Assembly (NCBI RefSeq): GCF_000025345.1
Contig: NC_013757.1
Coordinates: 1,488,001-1,552,000 of the forward strand
Length of the DNA stretch: 64,000 bases
Direction of reading: 5' to 3'
Source of the DNA: Geodermatophilus obscurus DSM 43160
GTDB lineage: Bacteria; Actinomycetota; Actinomycetes; Mycobacteriales; Geodermatophilaceae
Shown here in pieces: positions 16,301-24,193 of this stretch. The stretch's first letter is position 1, and every line of letters starts with the position of its first letter. The position numbers and the translations under genes were made by a program. Under the pieces are notes generated by a model. The model did no database searches. It was not told where the DNA came from and was given only the letters and a program-made list of their open reading frames with translations.

Positions 16301-17019
16301 GCCCCCACATAGTCGGCCAGCTCCGGTAGGTCTCCCGTGCCGTCGAGGGTGTAGCCGTGCGCGGCCAGCGCGGCCCGGAACTGCGGGTCGCAGGCCACCG
16401 CGGCGTGCCCGATCCCGTTGATCGCGGCGAGGAAGTCGCGCACCCCGACGGTGTGCAGCCCCCGCCAGCGCCCGGCGGCGAGCACTCGGGCGCTCATCTG
16501 CAGGTGCAGGTGCCGGTGCGGATCCCCGGCGCGGGAGGTGTAGTGCCGCACCGTCACCGCCTCCAGACGCTCGACCGGTACCTGCACCTGGCCACCACGC
16601 GGACCGACGCGGGTGGTTGCGTGCTCGCCGAGCCAGCCGATGATCTGGACCGCGGCGCGGTCCTGCGCGGCGTCGTAGGCGGCGGCGATGTCGGGATGCA
16701 GGGCGGCGGCCAGCGACCAGGACTTGGGGCCGTTGATCACCACCTCGACGAACCGCACCGCCCGCTCGTCGGTCCGCAGCCGTCCCCGGGCCGCCCCCGT
16801 GTCGGGGTCCAGACCGGCCACCCACGCCTCGTAGCCGTCCCCGGCCAGCACGTCTAGCTCGGTCACCCGGCCGTCGCCGGCGGTGTAGCGGCGCGCAAGG
16901 CCGGCCCCTTCGGTCAGGTAGTAGTCATCGGCCCGGCCCCGGCCGGCCTCCACGTAGTGGCGGGCCGCCGCCGGAGCACCGGCGTAGATTTTCATTCCGC
17001 CGTGCATTGTCAACGCCAC
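13336..17019 (-). CDS. MobF-family (TrwC/TraI-like) relaxase-helicase
   Basis: A 1,227-residue conjugative relaxase. The N-terminal TrwC domain shows a Tyr pair (DDYYLTEG, residues 31-38) as candidate nucleophile and the three-histidine metal motif HRHLHL (His168, 170, 172). A RecD-like helicase follows with Walker A GAAGAGKTTT near 470 and Walker B LLVVDEAGM near 565, and a UvrD-C-like AYVSTAHGVQGDT near 820. The last 300 residues are Ala/Arg-rich and coiled-coil-like. It should nick oriT and unwind the transferred strand. Start is uncertain: GTG 17019 is used, but in-frame ATGs at 17007 and 16995 (MKIYAG) are equally possible. Confidence 0.9.
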   Translation of the reverse strand: MALTMHGGMKIYAGAPAAARHYVEAGRGRADDYYLTEGAGLARRYTAGDGRVTELDVLAGDGYEAWVAGLDPDTGAARGRLRTDERAVRFVEVVINGPKSWSLAAALHPDIAAAYDAAQDRAAVQIIGWLGEHATTRVGPRGGQVQVPVERLEAVTVRHYTSRAGDPHRHLHLQMSARVLAAGRWRGLHTVGVRDFLAAINGIGHAAVACDPQFRAALAAHGYTLDGTGDLPELADYVGAFSARAAQIGRNLDRYERQWTIEHPGQTPGPGLRRAWDRRAWAEGRPDKVTPQPGADLTARWVAELAALGHRDPERPVALTPTPIGGVDRDGAVERVLSRLAAGRSAWNAADVRGEIEQLLAASGVVVDAGVRIELAEDLTARAMARCVLLLDRDGAVVPEHIRAWTAQPVLDVEADLTDRLAARSTPAPADRRREHEPELLAVVRGRLDTGQAAAVTALASDRSLIVLEGAAGAGKTTTLAAARQLLEARGRRLLVVTPTLKAAKVAAAEVGTAAGSAAWLAFQHGWRWNRDGVWARLAVGDADPRTGAVYTGPEREAGLTSGDLLVVDEAGMLDQDTARALLTVADEAGARLALLGDRHQLAAVGRGGVLDLAAGRVDPMAHLVLDGIHRFTCTDQDRHTSPDTEYAELTLAMRTGADPGAVFDALAARGRIRLHPDPAALQETLATLVAAHHRDGEPMAVVVDTREQAAELGAAIRDRLVADGRVDDTRVAISGAGQRIGVGDRIATRRNDRDLGVANRDTWTVTAIGSHDELVVRCGDPVPTDRAAADVTPSTVDGVTPAQAGQRVLPTEYVTAHVELAYVSTAHGVQGDTVPAAHLVVGEHTGAAAAYVGMTRGRTANTAHLVAEHLAEAREQWVAAFGRDRADLGPGHAAQLAAVEAARYATPRVVEQVLADLQQVWTVEQRSLERLAVLQPWCDVLRQAVALEAPHVGELARLEAEHRQASLAAHQATQRVQAAGAALAAEADRIRGGLLAAWDAERGAARAAPRVVLDGPGWWGLKREPVTRAGEQLAGWAGRWRSHLPGLPTEPEQLAREADRGDDRPALWRSFDTVARRAAEQQHPELAGLHAAAEAARRAGEQAQAALTDAHRRRADRLDPLGPTAWAPDPAGRLTVLERSVTTTRHELAAARARIADLQADPALLGQPRDRLTAARDAWRARYDADRQQRRVATRGPAAFPAGVPRPESERYGPRAARDVTPSLGR

Positions 17020-17057
17020 CCAATAATGACCAACAGGTCACCCCTAAAAACGGCAGT

Positions 17058-17097
17058 GGGCCCCGCACAGCGGGGCCCGGACTACCTCTATTGGTAG
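17058..17097. other. Candidate oriT: paired hairpins upstream of relaxase
   Basis: A perfect inverted repeat GGGCCCCGC-ACA-GCGGGGCCC (17058-17078) is followed four bases later by CTACC-TCTATT-GGTAG (17082-17097). They lie within 80 bases of the relaxase start, where MobF oriT sites usually lie. The first hairpin could instead be a terminator. The oriT reading is inference. Confidence 0.4.
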
Positions 17098-17735
17098 CAT
17101 GCGTGCCGTTCTTCAGTAAAGGCCTGGATGTGAGCGGTAAGAGTTGAGCGCTATGGTAATCAAGTCGTCGTGCGTCTAGCTCGTTGGACGCGTATGGCGA
17201 TTGTTGATGCATGCGATCGACGACTAGTTGGCTTCTAGTAGTGGCATTTGGCTGCGCGATGGCACCGGTTCGCGGTCACGCAGCGGTCCGCTACGAGACC
17301 AATGGCTTAGATGCTGAGCGGCCGGCGGTCGACGCAGATCTCCCGACCACGAGCAGGTCCCGGTTGTCCTCCCCGTGCGGGACGGCTCACCGGGCGGGTC
17401 TTGCGAGACGGCAGCCCAGGGGCACGCACGCAGTCCTGCCATGTTGTCGGCTGACGTTCGTCTGGTGGGACGGGTAGACTGTAGTTGGTGCCCCGGGGTC
17501 GCCGCTGTCCGCGGATTTTGACGTTGCAGCCCCCCTTAGTATCCGCCCCTGCGGTAAGTCGCGCGCCCTCGATCCGTCGACGAAACACCCCGCACGGCAT
17601 AGACAGACTCTCTACCTCAGTCCCGCCCAGCCCAATCAACCAGCCCGGCTCGGTGACGTTCTCGTTCTCCACCATAGAGCCTGGTGAGGTTGGCGGCTCG
17701 GCCCACGAACTGGCAGCGCGTCGGCCGAGTCAGTA
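17098..17735. other. Intergenic, promoter region of the cargo operon
   Basis: About 640 bases, less G+C-rich than the backbone, with no gene I can support; short open frames on both strands lack ribosome sites or protein-like composition. It must contain the start signals for the relaxase (leftward) and the two-gene cargo operon (rightward). A TAGACT hexamer at 17476 could be a -10 element. Confidence 0.3.
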
Positions 17736-19454
17736 GTGTGCACCCTTGGAGATGCCCTGCCCATTCCGCAGTGCATACGACGGCACTGGCAATTCAGCTT
17801 TGGAGAAGATGTGCGCGACGAAAGGGTCCTTGGCTGGTATAACTTGAATGGTACCACCTTCGTGAGTCAATCGGTGGCCGATGATCCGTCAGAACTGGCG
17901 CAGCTTATCAATCACGAGGCCACACACCACCTGCTCGCATCGGCTACCCCATTCGGCTACGTGCAACAGATAATCGAGTCGCGATTGGAAGCCCCATGGG
18001 ACCCACCCAATCCCGATTTATACCGGTGCAGAGAGCTGTTGTTCCGGGCCTCACGGTTCGTTCAAGAGGCAACCGCGACCTATTGCGGCCTTCTCGAACT
18101 ACCCGAGGACGCGCTCGTCGACGCCCGCCTCAGGTTGCCTGACTTATACCGCCAGGGCTTCGAGCTTTTCGACGGCTTATTTCCGAGATCGCTGCCTCAC
18201 TTGGTGAGATACCGCGCAGCGCGGGCGATCGCCTGCCGCGCCCTTGAAACCACCGTGTTGCTGGACTGGGTGCCCCAGCATCTTCAGGAGATTGGCAACC
18301 TCGAGAAGTACTTGCAGAACCCGCAGCAGTCACCCAACGACAGGCTTCACCTGATAGTGTCAAGACTGAGGGAGAGTCCCGCCGCCTACCGCGTGCAGTG
18401 GGCAGGGGCGCACCGCCGTTATCGAGGGAATCTCGAGGAGGGAAGCCCGGGCTCTTTGCGGCTCGTTCCCGAGAAGCCCGAGCCCTTGGTTGAAATCGCG
18501 TTTCATCCACTCCCAGAATGGCGAGACCTGCGCGTCAAGGCGTGGGATATTCTCCGCTCCTTCGGCATCCCTGAGGGGCACGACGCGGAGATTGTCGTCG
18601 GCATGACCTATGAGAATGCAATCTCGCCCGCTGCGCATGGAGCAAAAACGCTGACGTCGGCGGATCTGGCCGCAGGTCTGCACCGGGGTTGCGACTTTAT
18701 CCTTGTCGACCGGAATGTTTTCGACTTCGAGCAAGTGCAAGAGAATGCCGATGGGCGGTTCTCCGTTCCGCCGCGGTCAGCTCGCCTGCAGCTCTTCAAG
18801 CCTGACTCGAACGTTTCCCTGGAGGCGTTCACGCGGATTGACGACCTGAGCGCAGTTTTGGACCTGGTGGACCCAGGCCGCGGCGCTACCGTCTGCGCGA
18901 TGGGGCTGGGAATACTCCCCGTACAGAGATACTCCGGTCCCTCCAGCGTCGCTGCGGAATCGGAAGCCATCCTTGAGGACCTAGCGACATGGTCCGGTGG
19001 TCGCCCCGTCGTAATTTATACCGCCGGACAGGATTCGGGGTTATCGATGGCAGCCATGATTTTGGAGAGAGCACGCGGTCGACTCCTGAACCATGCGGTC
19101 GTTTGGCGCGAGACTTGGGGATTCGTGCTCCTCCGTAGCCAGCAGGTGCCGGGTCCTACGATAGTCCATCCCGTACTGATATCAGAGTGGGAGCGTAAGT
19201 TTCCCTCGTTCACTCGCGATTTCGACGTCGACCTCAATTCGAGCGGCGAGCAGTTCTTTTGGGGGGACTATCGCAACGTGCTACCAGTCTTGCGATTTGC
19301 TCGGGCCTTCACTGGCGCGGAGTACACCCCCTCGCGATGGCAGAATTTCTGGGAGGAGATAGCTAGAGCTATTGTGGCACCACAGGATCTCGTCGCTTAC
19401 CCCGATGTGAACGCGAATGCAGTGGAGTTTCCAGATGCCGATCCAGAACATTGA
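17736..19454 (+). CDS. Unknown protein with HExxH metallopeptidase-like motif
   Basis: A 572-residue protein I do not recognise. Residues 50-120 read like a zinc-peptidase core: a helix with HEATHH (His60-Glu61 ... His64) and, 47 residues on, QEATATYCGLLELPED (Glu111), reminiscent of the third-ligand helix of ImmA/IrrE-type gluzincins. The remaining 450 residues show no known motif and no membrane segment; one strand-loop reads GRPVVIYTAGQDSG near 430. Codon use is visibly richer in A/T than the chromosome, suggesting recent transfer. GTG start. It overlaps the next gene by 20 bases. A role in element defence or stress response is a guess. Confidence 0.8.
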   Translation: MCTLGDALPIPQCIRRHWQFSFGEDVRDERVLGWYNLNGTTFVSQSVADDPSELAQLINHEATHHLLASATPFGYVQQIIESRLEAPWDPPNPDLYRCRELLFRASRFVQEATATYCGLLELPEDALVDARLRLPDLYRQGFELFDGLFPRSLPHLVRYRAARAIACRALETTVLLDWVPQHLQEIGNLEKYLQNPQQSPNDRLHLIVSRLRESPAAYRVQWAGAHRRYRGNLEEGSPGSLRLVPEKPEPLVEIAFHPLPEWRDLRVKAWDILRSFGIPEGHDAEIVVGMTYENAISPAAHGAKTLTSADLAAGLHRGCDFILVDRNVFDFEQVQENADGRFSVPPRSARLQLFKPDSNVSLEAFTRIDDLSAVLDLVDPGRGATVCAMGLGILPVQRYSGPSSVAAESEAILEDLATWSGGRPVVIYTAGQDSGLSMAAMILERARGRLLNHAVVWRETWGFVLLRSQQVPGPTIVHPVLISEWERKFPSFTRDFDVDLNSSGEQFFWGDYRNVLPVLRFARAFTGAEYTPSRWQNFWEEIARAIVAPQDLVAYPDVNANAVEFPDADPEH

Positions 19455-20094
19455 CGTCACCAGCCTAACGTCACTGTGGCTTACTCAGAAGCAACAGTAT
19501 GATCCGCAGGCTTTTGCGGTACTCTTTTGCGGAGCTGCGACGGAACTCGACCAGCAGACATGGCGTTTTGTCACACAGAACGGCATAATGCTCGATCACA
19601 TGAGCGGGCCATACACGTCTTTCACCATCTTGGGTTGGCATCTCGACAATGCCGTGCGTGCTCCCCTCGAAGGCGGCGACTCACCGCGTGAGCTCCGCTA
19701 CCTGCACGCCGCGTCGTCTTGGACCCTCGACGCTGATGGCGTCTACGGATTCGCCAACGCACTTGGCCTCCCTTTGGACAGGTTTCCTTTGGTGCTCGTC
19801 TCCCTTGACCCATGGAGCCGCCAAGACTCTCTACTAATTTCGCTTCGAGACCTAAATCTTGGCGATAACGCGCATGTCGTCGACGACGACACCTTGGCAC
19901 GCTTCTTCTCGGCATTACTGAGCGCCTGCCGCATGAACTCGGAAGGCGACTGGAAAAGCCGCCTGAAAGCCATCGATCGCTACCTCGACGAGTACATAGT
20001 AGACCGTGGTGAAGGCCGTTTGAAGAGGTTGTCCGAATCAGGAGTACTCGCCCAAGTAATTGAGGGCATTCTCAAGGGTCTCGGCCTGGGTTAA
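19435..20094 (+). CDS. Unknown protein, partner of the HExxH gene
   Basis: A 219-residue soluble protein without recognised domain. It begins MPIQNIDVTSLTSLWLTQKQ, has a mixed alpha/beta-like pattern (FAVLFCGAATELDQQTWRFV) and ends in an amphipathic helix (VLAQVIEGILKGLGLG). ATG 19435 has GTGGAG at a good distance; ATG 19417 is an alternative. Either way it starts inside the preceding gene, so both are made from one transcript and probably work together, for example as effector and regulator. Base composition matches the partner, unlike the surrounding chromosome. Confidence 0.75.
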   Translation: MPIQNIDVTSLTSLWLTQKQQYDPQAFAVLFCGAATELDQQTWRFVTQNGIMLDHMSGPYTSFTILGWHLDNAVRAPLEGGDSPRELRYLHAASSWTLDADGVYGFANALGLPLDRFPLVLVSLDPWSRQDSLLISLRDLNLGDNAHVVDDDTLARFFSALLSACRMNSEGDWKSRLKAIDRYLDEYIVDRGEGRLKRLSESGVLAQVIEGILKGLGLG

Positions 20095-21000
20095 TCAAGG
20101 TTCGCAGCCCTCACAACGCAACTATGCGAAATCTCCGCACCGACCGGCAAGGCCTCACATCTCAAAGTCCTCGTCACAGGCGACTGCGATGTCAGGTTTC
20201 TGCGGTGAGGTGATGTCGTCCCATACGCGCTCGGCTTTGGGCATCGCGACGTCACGGCGCAAGCCCTTGGTCCGGAGGGGCAGCTGACGACCGCAGGCGG
20301 GAGGACCGCAGAGGGCTGTCCGGGCTATTTCGCCCTGGCGCGCGGGTTTCCCACGACATTAGGTGGCCGCCCGCAGAGGTAGATCACACCTGACCAGCCG
20401 GGCTAAGCAGACCAGCCGCGGGGACGCTGCGCTTATCCACGGGTCTGGCCAGTCCGCCGGCGTTGCTGCTGTGCTTGCGCCCCAACCACCAGCCGCTGTA
20501 ATGCGGCCGACGCGTCAGAGACGTGCGACCCCGGCAGACCCGAATGACTGACCAGCCTCCGGGCATCGGCCCGGGGAGCCGGTCAAACGCTCACGGTCCG
20601 CACGAAGTCCGCAGTATGTGCGCACGACACCCGTACTCGTCCAACGGCAGTCAACGTCTTCCCCGCCTAGAAACGCAGGTCAGACCGGCGGCTCGGAGAG
20701 TCCGTGCAGGTCGGCGGCCCACCCCTCAATCATGTCGGGGATCTCACATGGATGGGCTTGGGGCTCGATGCTGATACCCCGTGGCTTCACAGCCCACGAA
20801 TCGGCCGCACCGGCAGGTCCCCGCCATTCGTCAGCCTTGGGCGGCCGCGGTCGCCGCGGTCACCCCGTGGTCGGCAGGACGGCGCGGCTCTATTGGAGGC
20901 CCGTACGCCTCACGGTTGACATAGTGACCAGTACCACACTGTGGCAGCATTGAGCACCCGAAGCGCATATGCCCGGCATGCCCATACCGGGAGGTGCTAC
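20095..21000. other. Gene-poor element segment with a possible decayed gene
   Basis: No intact gene. On the minus strand 20155-20340 is open and protein-like, ending AMPKAERVWDDITSPQKP then an acidic DEDFEM tail, but no start with a ribosome site lies upstream, so it may be the end of a decayed gene. The rest of the stretch shows nothing I can support. The ribosome site GGGAGG before 21001 belongs to the next gene. Confidence 0.35.
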
Positions 21001-21915
21001 ATGACGTTGACCCAGCCCCTACGCAAGGCCTTGGTCCGGGCGGTGCTCTGCCTCGCGGCGGTAGCCCTGCTCACGACGGCGTCACCGGCGAGCGCGGCTC
21101 CGCCGAGCCCGAGCCCTGCCAAGATGGACTACGTCGCCCTCGGCAGCTCGTTCGCCGCCGGGCCCGGGATCCCGAACATCATCGACCCACGCTGCGGACG
21201 GTCGGACAACAACTACGCGCACCTCGTCGCAGAAGCCCTGCAGCTCACCCTCACTGATGTGACCTGCAGCGGGGCCACAATCAACAACATCATCGGCACA
21301 CCGCAGAACGGGCGTCCTGCGCAGATCACAGCGGTGACGGACGCCACGGACGTCGTCACGGCCACCATCGGCGGCAACGACGTCAACTACATGGCTGACC
21401 TGCACCGCAACTCCTGCGCCGTCGAAGGGACGACGGCCGTGCCGGGAAATGATCCGGCCGTGCCCGACCCGTTCGATCCGCTCATTTGCACTCAGTTCAA
21501 TCTGGCGGCGGCACAAGAACAGCTGGCCGGCCTCACCGCGGAACTCGTCGACATGGTGGAGGCGATCCAGGAGGCGGCGCCCAACGCCCGCGTCGTACTC
21601 GTCGACTACCTCACGATCCTCCCGCAGAACGGCAAGCCCTGCCCCGGCCTGCCGCTGGACCGGGAGGAGATCGGATACTCCCTGGACGTCGCCCGGCAGC
21701 TGGCCCTGGCCACGAAGCACGCCGCCCAACGGACAGGCGCCGAACTGGTCGAGCTCTCCAAGGCCAGCCGGCACCACGACGTCTGCTCGGCGGATCCGTG
21801 GGTGACGGCGTGGGAGTTCGGTCCGGACATCTTCGCCGGTGGGGCTCTGGCTTACCACCCCAACGAGGAGGGCATGGAGGCTGCCGCGGCGCTGGTCATC
21901 GACCAACTGAGCTGA
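21001..21915 (+). CDS. Secreted SGNH/GDSL-type esterase
   Basis: A 304-residue exported hydrolase. Residues 1-33 form a signal peptide (basic start, hydrophobic core, cleavage after ASA). The SGNH blocks are present: ALGSSFAAG with the nucleophile Ser near residue 49, a Gly in CSGATI, IGGND with the Asn, and YHPNEEGM with the catalytic His. Paired Cys residues suggest disulfides, as in actinobacterial lipases of this group. The start at 21001 has a GGGAGG site. It should cleave esters of lipids or sugars outside the cell. Higher G+C than the neighbouring cargo genes suggests separate acquisition. Confidence 0.9.
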   Translation: MTLTQPLRKALVRAVLCLAAVALLTTASPASAAPPSPSPAKMDYVALGSSFAAGPGIPNIIDPRCGRSDNNYAHLVAEALQLTLTDVTCSGATINNIIGTPQNGRPAQITAVTDATDVVTATIGGNDVNYMADLHRNSCAVEGTTAVPGNDPAVPDPFDPLICTQFNLAAAQEQLAGLTAELVDMVEAIQEAAPNARVVLVDYLTILPQNGKPCPGLPLDREEIGYSLDVARQLALATKHAAQRTGAELVELSKASRHHDVCSADPWVTAWEFGPDIFAGGALAYHPNEEGMEAAAALVIDQLS

Positions 21916-21920
21916 GCAGA

Positions 21921-21960
21921 GACGCCCCGGGCGGCAGCGCCACCCGCCGCCTGGGGCGTC
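21921..21960 (+). terminator. Strong hairpin terminator of the SGNH gene
   Basis: GACGCCCCGGGCGGC (21921-21935) pairs with GCCGCCTGGGGCGTC (21946-21960), a 15-base-pair stem with one G-U pair and ten-base loop, six bases after the stop. Confidence 0.75.
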
Positions 21961-22952
21961 CAGCATCGCGCCCGCAGGCCGGGTTCCAACGGCTCCACGC
22001 GTGTCGTCCCAGGCGTGGCCGCCGGACCCGCAGGAGCGCCGCCGCGCGCGACCTCCCCGCCGGCGCGGGAGGCCCTACGTTGAGCTGCCGGACGGGTCGG
22101 GGTATCAAACCCGCGCAGCCCGCCGCAGGCGGACCTTGACGACGGCGCAGCCGGCGCCACGCGCAGCGTGGCCAGGTGGGTGCTTCAGGGCTGCCCCAAC
22201 GACCGCGGCGCGACGACATCGGCAGCACCCTTCGGTCAGGGAGCTCCGACAACAAGACACGACGCGGGGGCTCTTGGCGGACCGGTCCCTGGCCCCGGGG
22301 TCCTGCCGTACTCAGGGTGCGGTATCGAGCGCCATGAGCCGAGCGTGGCCAGATCGGCGCTCGCCGGAGGGTGTCTGTCCGGATGTTGTGGCCAGTGAGC
22401 CGTTGTCCACAGGGACCAATTGCGCACGTGCGCCCCCATGCTCTCGGCCCCTGCGATGGCGGCATACGCACAGGCCTTCTCCGACTGCAGCGGGTCGGGG
22501 AAAGGTGGGCCGCAGGCCCATCCCGCAGGGACGCGTCAGCGCCCTGCCGGCGGCCCGCGGCAGCCGGCAGCCTCGGTCGGCTGTGGAGCGGTTGCCCGGT
22601 CCCTCAGGGCGGCTCGGATGGGCCCGCAGATTACGCCACCTCAGTCCGCATACAGTCCGCAAAGTCCGCAGAGAGTCCGCAAATCAGCCAGCATCGGTCG
22701 TCGCCGACCACTAGCGCCCAACGATAAAGCCGCAGGTCAAGCCCATTTTTCATCGATCACCGCAAGCAGCCGTGCATCCCGGGTCAGTTCTGGGTCTTCG
22801 ACTCCGCGGAACCTTCCGCAGTGTGGGCTGAGGGCGGCGACCAAAGCGGTCGGCGCACTGCGTCCGCTCGGGCGGCAGCCCAGGTTGGCGTGGACTCCAC
22901 GGACTGCTCGCCGCCGTCTGAGCACGCGGGTCGACGGGGCTACTGTTCGATC
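21961..22952. other. About 1 kb without a supported gene
   Basis: Open frames here lack ribosome sites and look like composition artefacts. A minus-strand piece ending at 22312 (SGQTPSGERRSGHARLMALD) is protein-like and could be the tail of a lost gene. The only clear structure is the AGTCCGCA repeat cluster at 22643-22681. Confidence 0.3.
22643..22681 (+). repeat. Four copies of AGTCCGCA (iteron-like)
   Basis: AGTCCGCA occurs at 22643, 22654, 22663 and 22674, spaced 11, 9 and 11 bases, i.e. about one helical turn. Such phased arrays usually bind a protein cooperatively. The cluster lies 270 bases upstream of vapB and inside the mobile element. Confidence 0.6.
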
Positions 22953-23249
22953 ATGTCTCCCGCCGAGCGGCAGTCCGAGGTCCTGGACCTCGTCATCGGC
23001 GCTGACGGCTCCGGCAGCGTCGACGCCGCGCAACTCGCTCGCTTGGGCGTCGAGCCCGGCACTCACCTGAGCGTCGTGCCCATCGGACCGGCCCGGGCGG
23101 CGGAGCGCCGCCGCTCCGTGCGGGGAGCCCTGGCCGGTTCGGGGCCTGTGCCGAGTCTGGAGGACTTCGACGTCGCCAGCTCAGCTGCGGCACGGGACGC
23201 GGCCGACCGCTACCGCGACGGCGGCGTTTGGGACACGTCGACCCGGTGA
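22953..23249 (+). CDS. VapB-like antitoxin
   Basis: A 98-residue protein whose N-terminal part (LDLVIGADGSGSVDAAQLARLGVEPGTHLSVVPI) resembles a swapped-hairpin AbrB/VapB fold, with a flexible Arg/Ala-rich C-terminal tail that would wrap the toxin. Its stop overlaps the GTG start of the PIN-domain toxin (GTGA), the standard antitoxin-first order. Antitoxin and complex usually repress their own promoter. Confidence 0.75.
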   Translation: MSPAERQSEVLDLVIGADGSGSVDAAQLARLGVEPGTHLSVVPIGPARAAERRRSVRGALAGSGPVPSLEDFDVASSAAARDAADRYRDGGVWDTSTR

Positions 23250-23653
23250 GGGTCGTCGCCGACACCCACGCGCTGGTCTGGTACCTACTTGACGACCCGG
23301 ATCGCAGGCTCTCGCCGGATGCGCTCACCGCGCTGGAGCAGGCGGAGTCGACCGACGGCATCGCCGTCTCCGTCGCCTCGGTCGTCGACCTCTGGTACGT
23401 GATCCGCACGCGGGGGACGTTCACCGACGACCAGCTGGACCAGGTCGTTGAGCTGCTTCGCGACCCGGAGTCTTCGCTCGAGGCCGAGCCGATCACCCTG
23501 GACGTCGCCGCGGCGTTCCGGCAGATCCCCCGCGACGCCCTCGGCGACCCGTGGGACCGCTTCATCACCGCCACGGCCATGGCCCTCGGCCTGCCGCTGG
23601 TCACCCGCGACCGGCGCATCTGCGAGTCAGGACTGGTCGAGACGATCTGGTAG
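23246..23653 (+). CDS. VapC-like PIN-domain toxin
   Basis: A 135-residue PIN-domain ribonuclease: N-terminal VVADTHALVWYLL with the first catalytic Asp, a conserved acidic residue in VASVVDLWYV, and DPWDRFITATAMALGLPLVTRD with the C-terminal Asp pair. VapC toxins cut tRNA or rRNA when the antitoxin decays. GTG 23246 fits the family N-terminus and the overlap with vapB. Placed 285 bases from attR, it probably stabilises the element against loss. Confidence 0.88.
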   Translation: MRVVADTHALVWYLLDDPDRRLSPDALTALEQAESTDGIAVSVASVVDLWYVIRTRGTFTDDQLDQVVELLRDPESSLEAEPITLDVAAAFRQIPRDALGDPWDRFITATAMALGLPLVTRDRRICESGLVETIW

Positions 23654-23938
23654 CAGCGTCGCCCTCGTCAGAGGGCGCTAACCGCATCAGCGCCTCGTGG
23701 ACGGGCGCAACCAGCATCGCGGCGTCCCGGCCGGCGTCCATGGCGTTGGGAGGCCGTCGATTCCGTCCCGGTCGGCAGTCCGGTAGTGCTGCCCTGAGGT
23801 TCGTTGCCCTCGCCGGGTCCGCGGAGCGCCGCCCGCGCGAAGGTTTTCGATGGGTTTTCCATGGCCCCGCCCGCGCGGCGACCATCTCGGCAAGAGACCC
23901 CCTCGCGAACCTGCAGGTCAGAGGGGTGTGAGAGGTGA

Positions 23939-24016
<78 letters not shown>

Positions 24017-24193
24017 GTGTCGTCCGGCTGCGTCGGGCGACAGGGGTGAACGATACCAGCGCCCTCCTGCCCGCCGGCGAGGTGGTCCGGCGTCCCGCGG
24101 CCGTCCCCCGTTCCGGCGCCGACGTGGACACTGGTGGGCCGGTGCAACCAGTCGTCCGGGATGACGGCTGCGCAGGACGCGGAGGGAAACCCG

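Noticed and set aside
22080-22130. tRNA-like T arm (GGGTTTGATACCC on the minus strand)
   Set aside because: No acceptor, D or anticodon arms could be paired around it.
22643-22681. CRISPR array
   Set aside because: Repeats are only eight bases with one- to three-base gaps, far too short for repeat-spacer units, and no cas gene is present.
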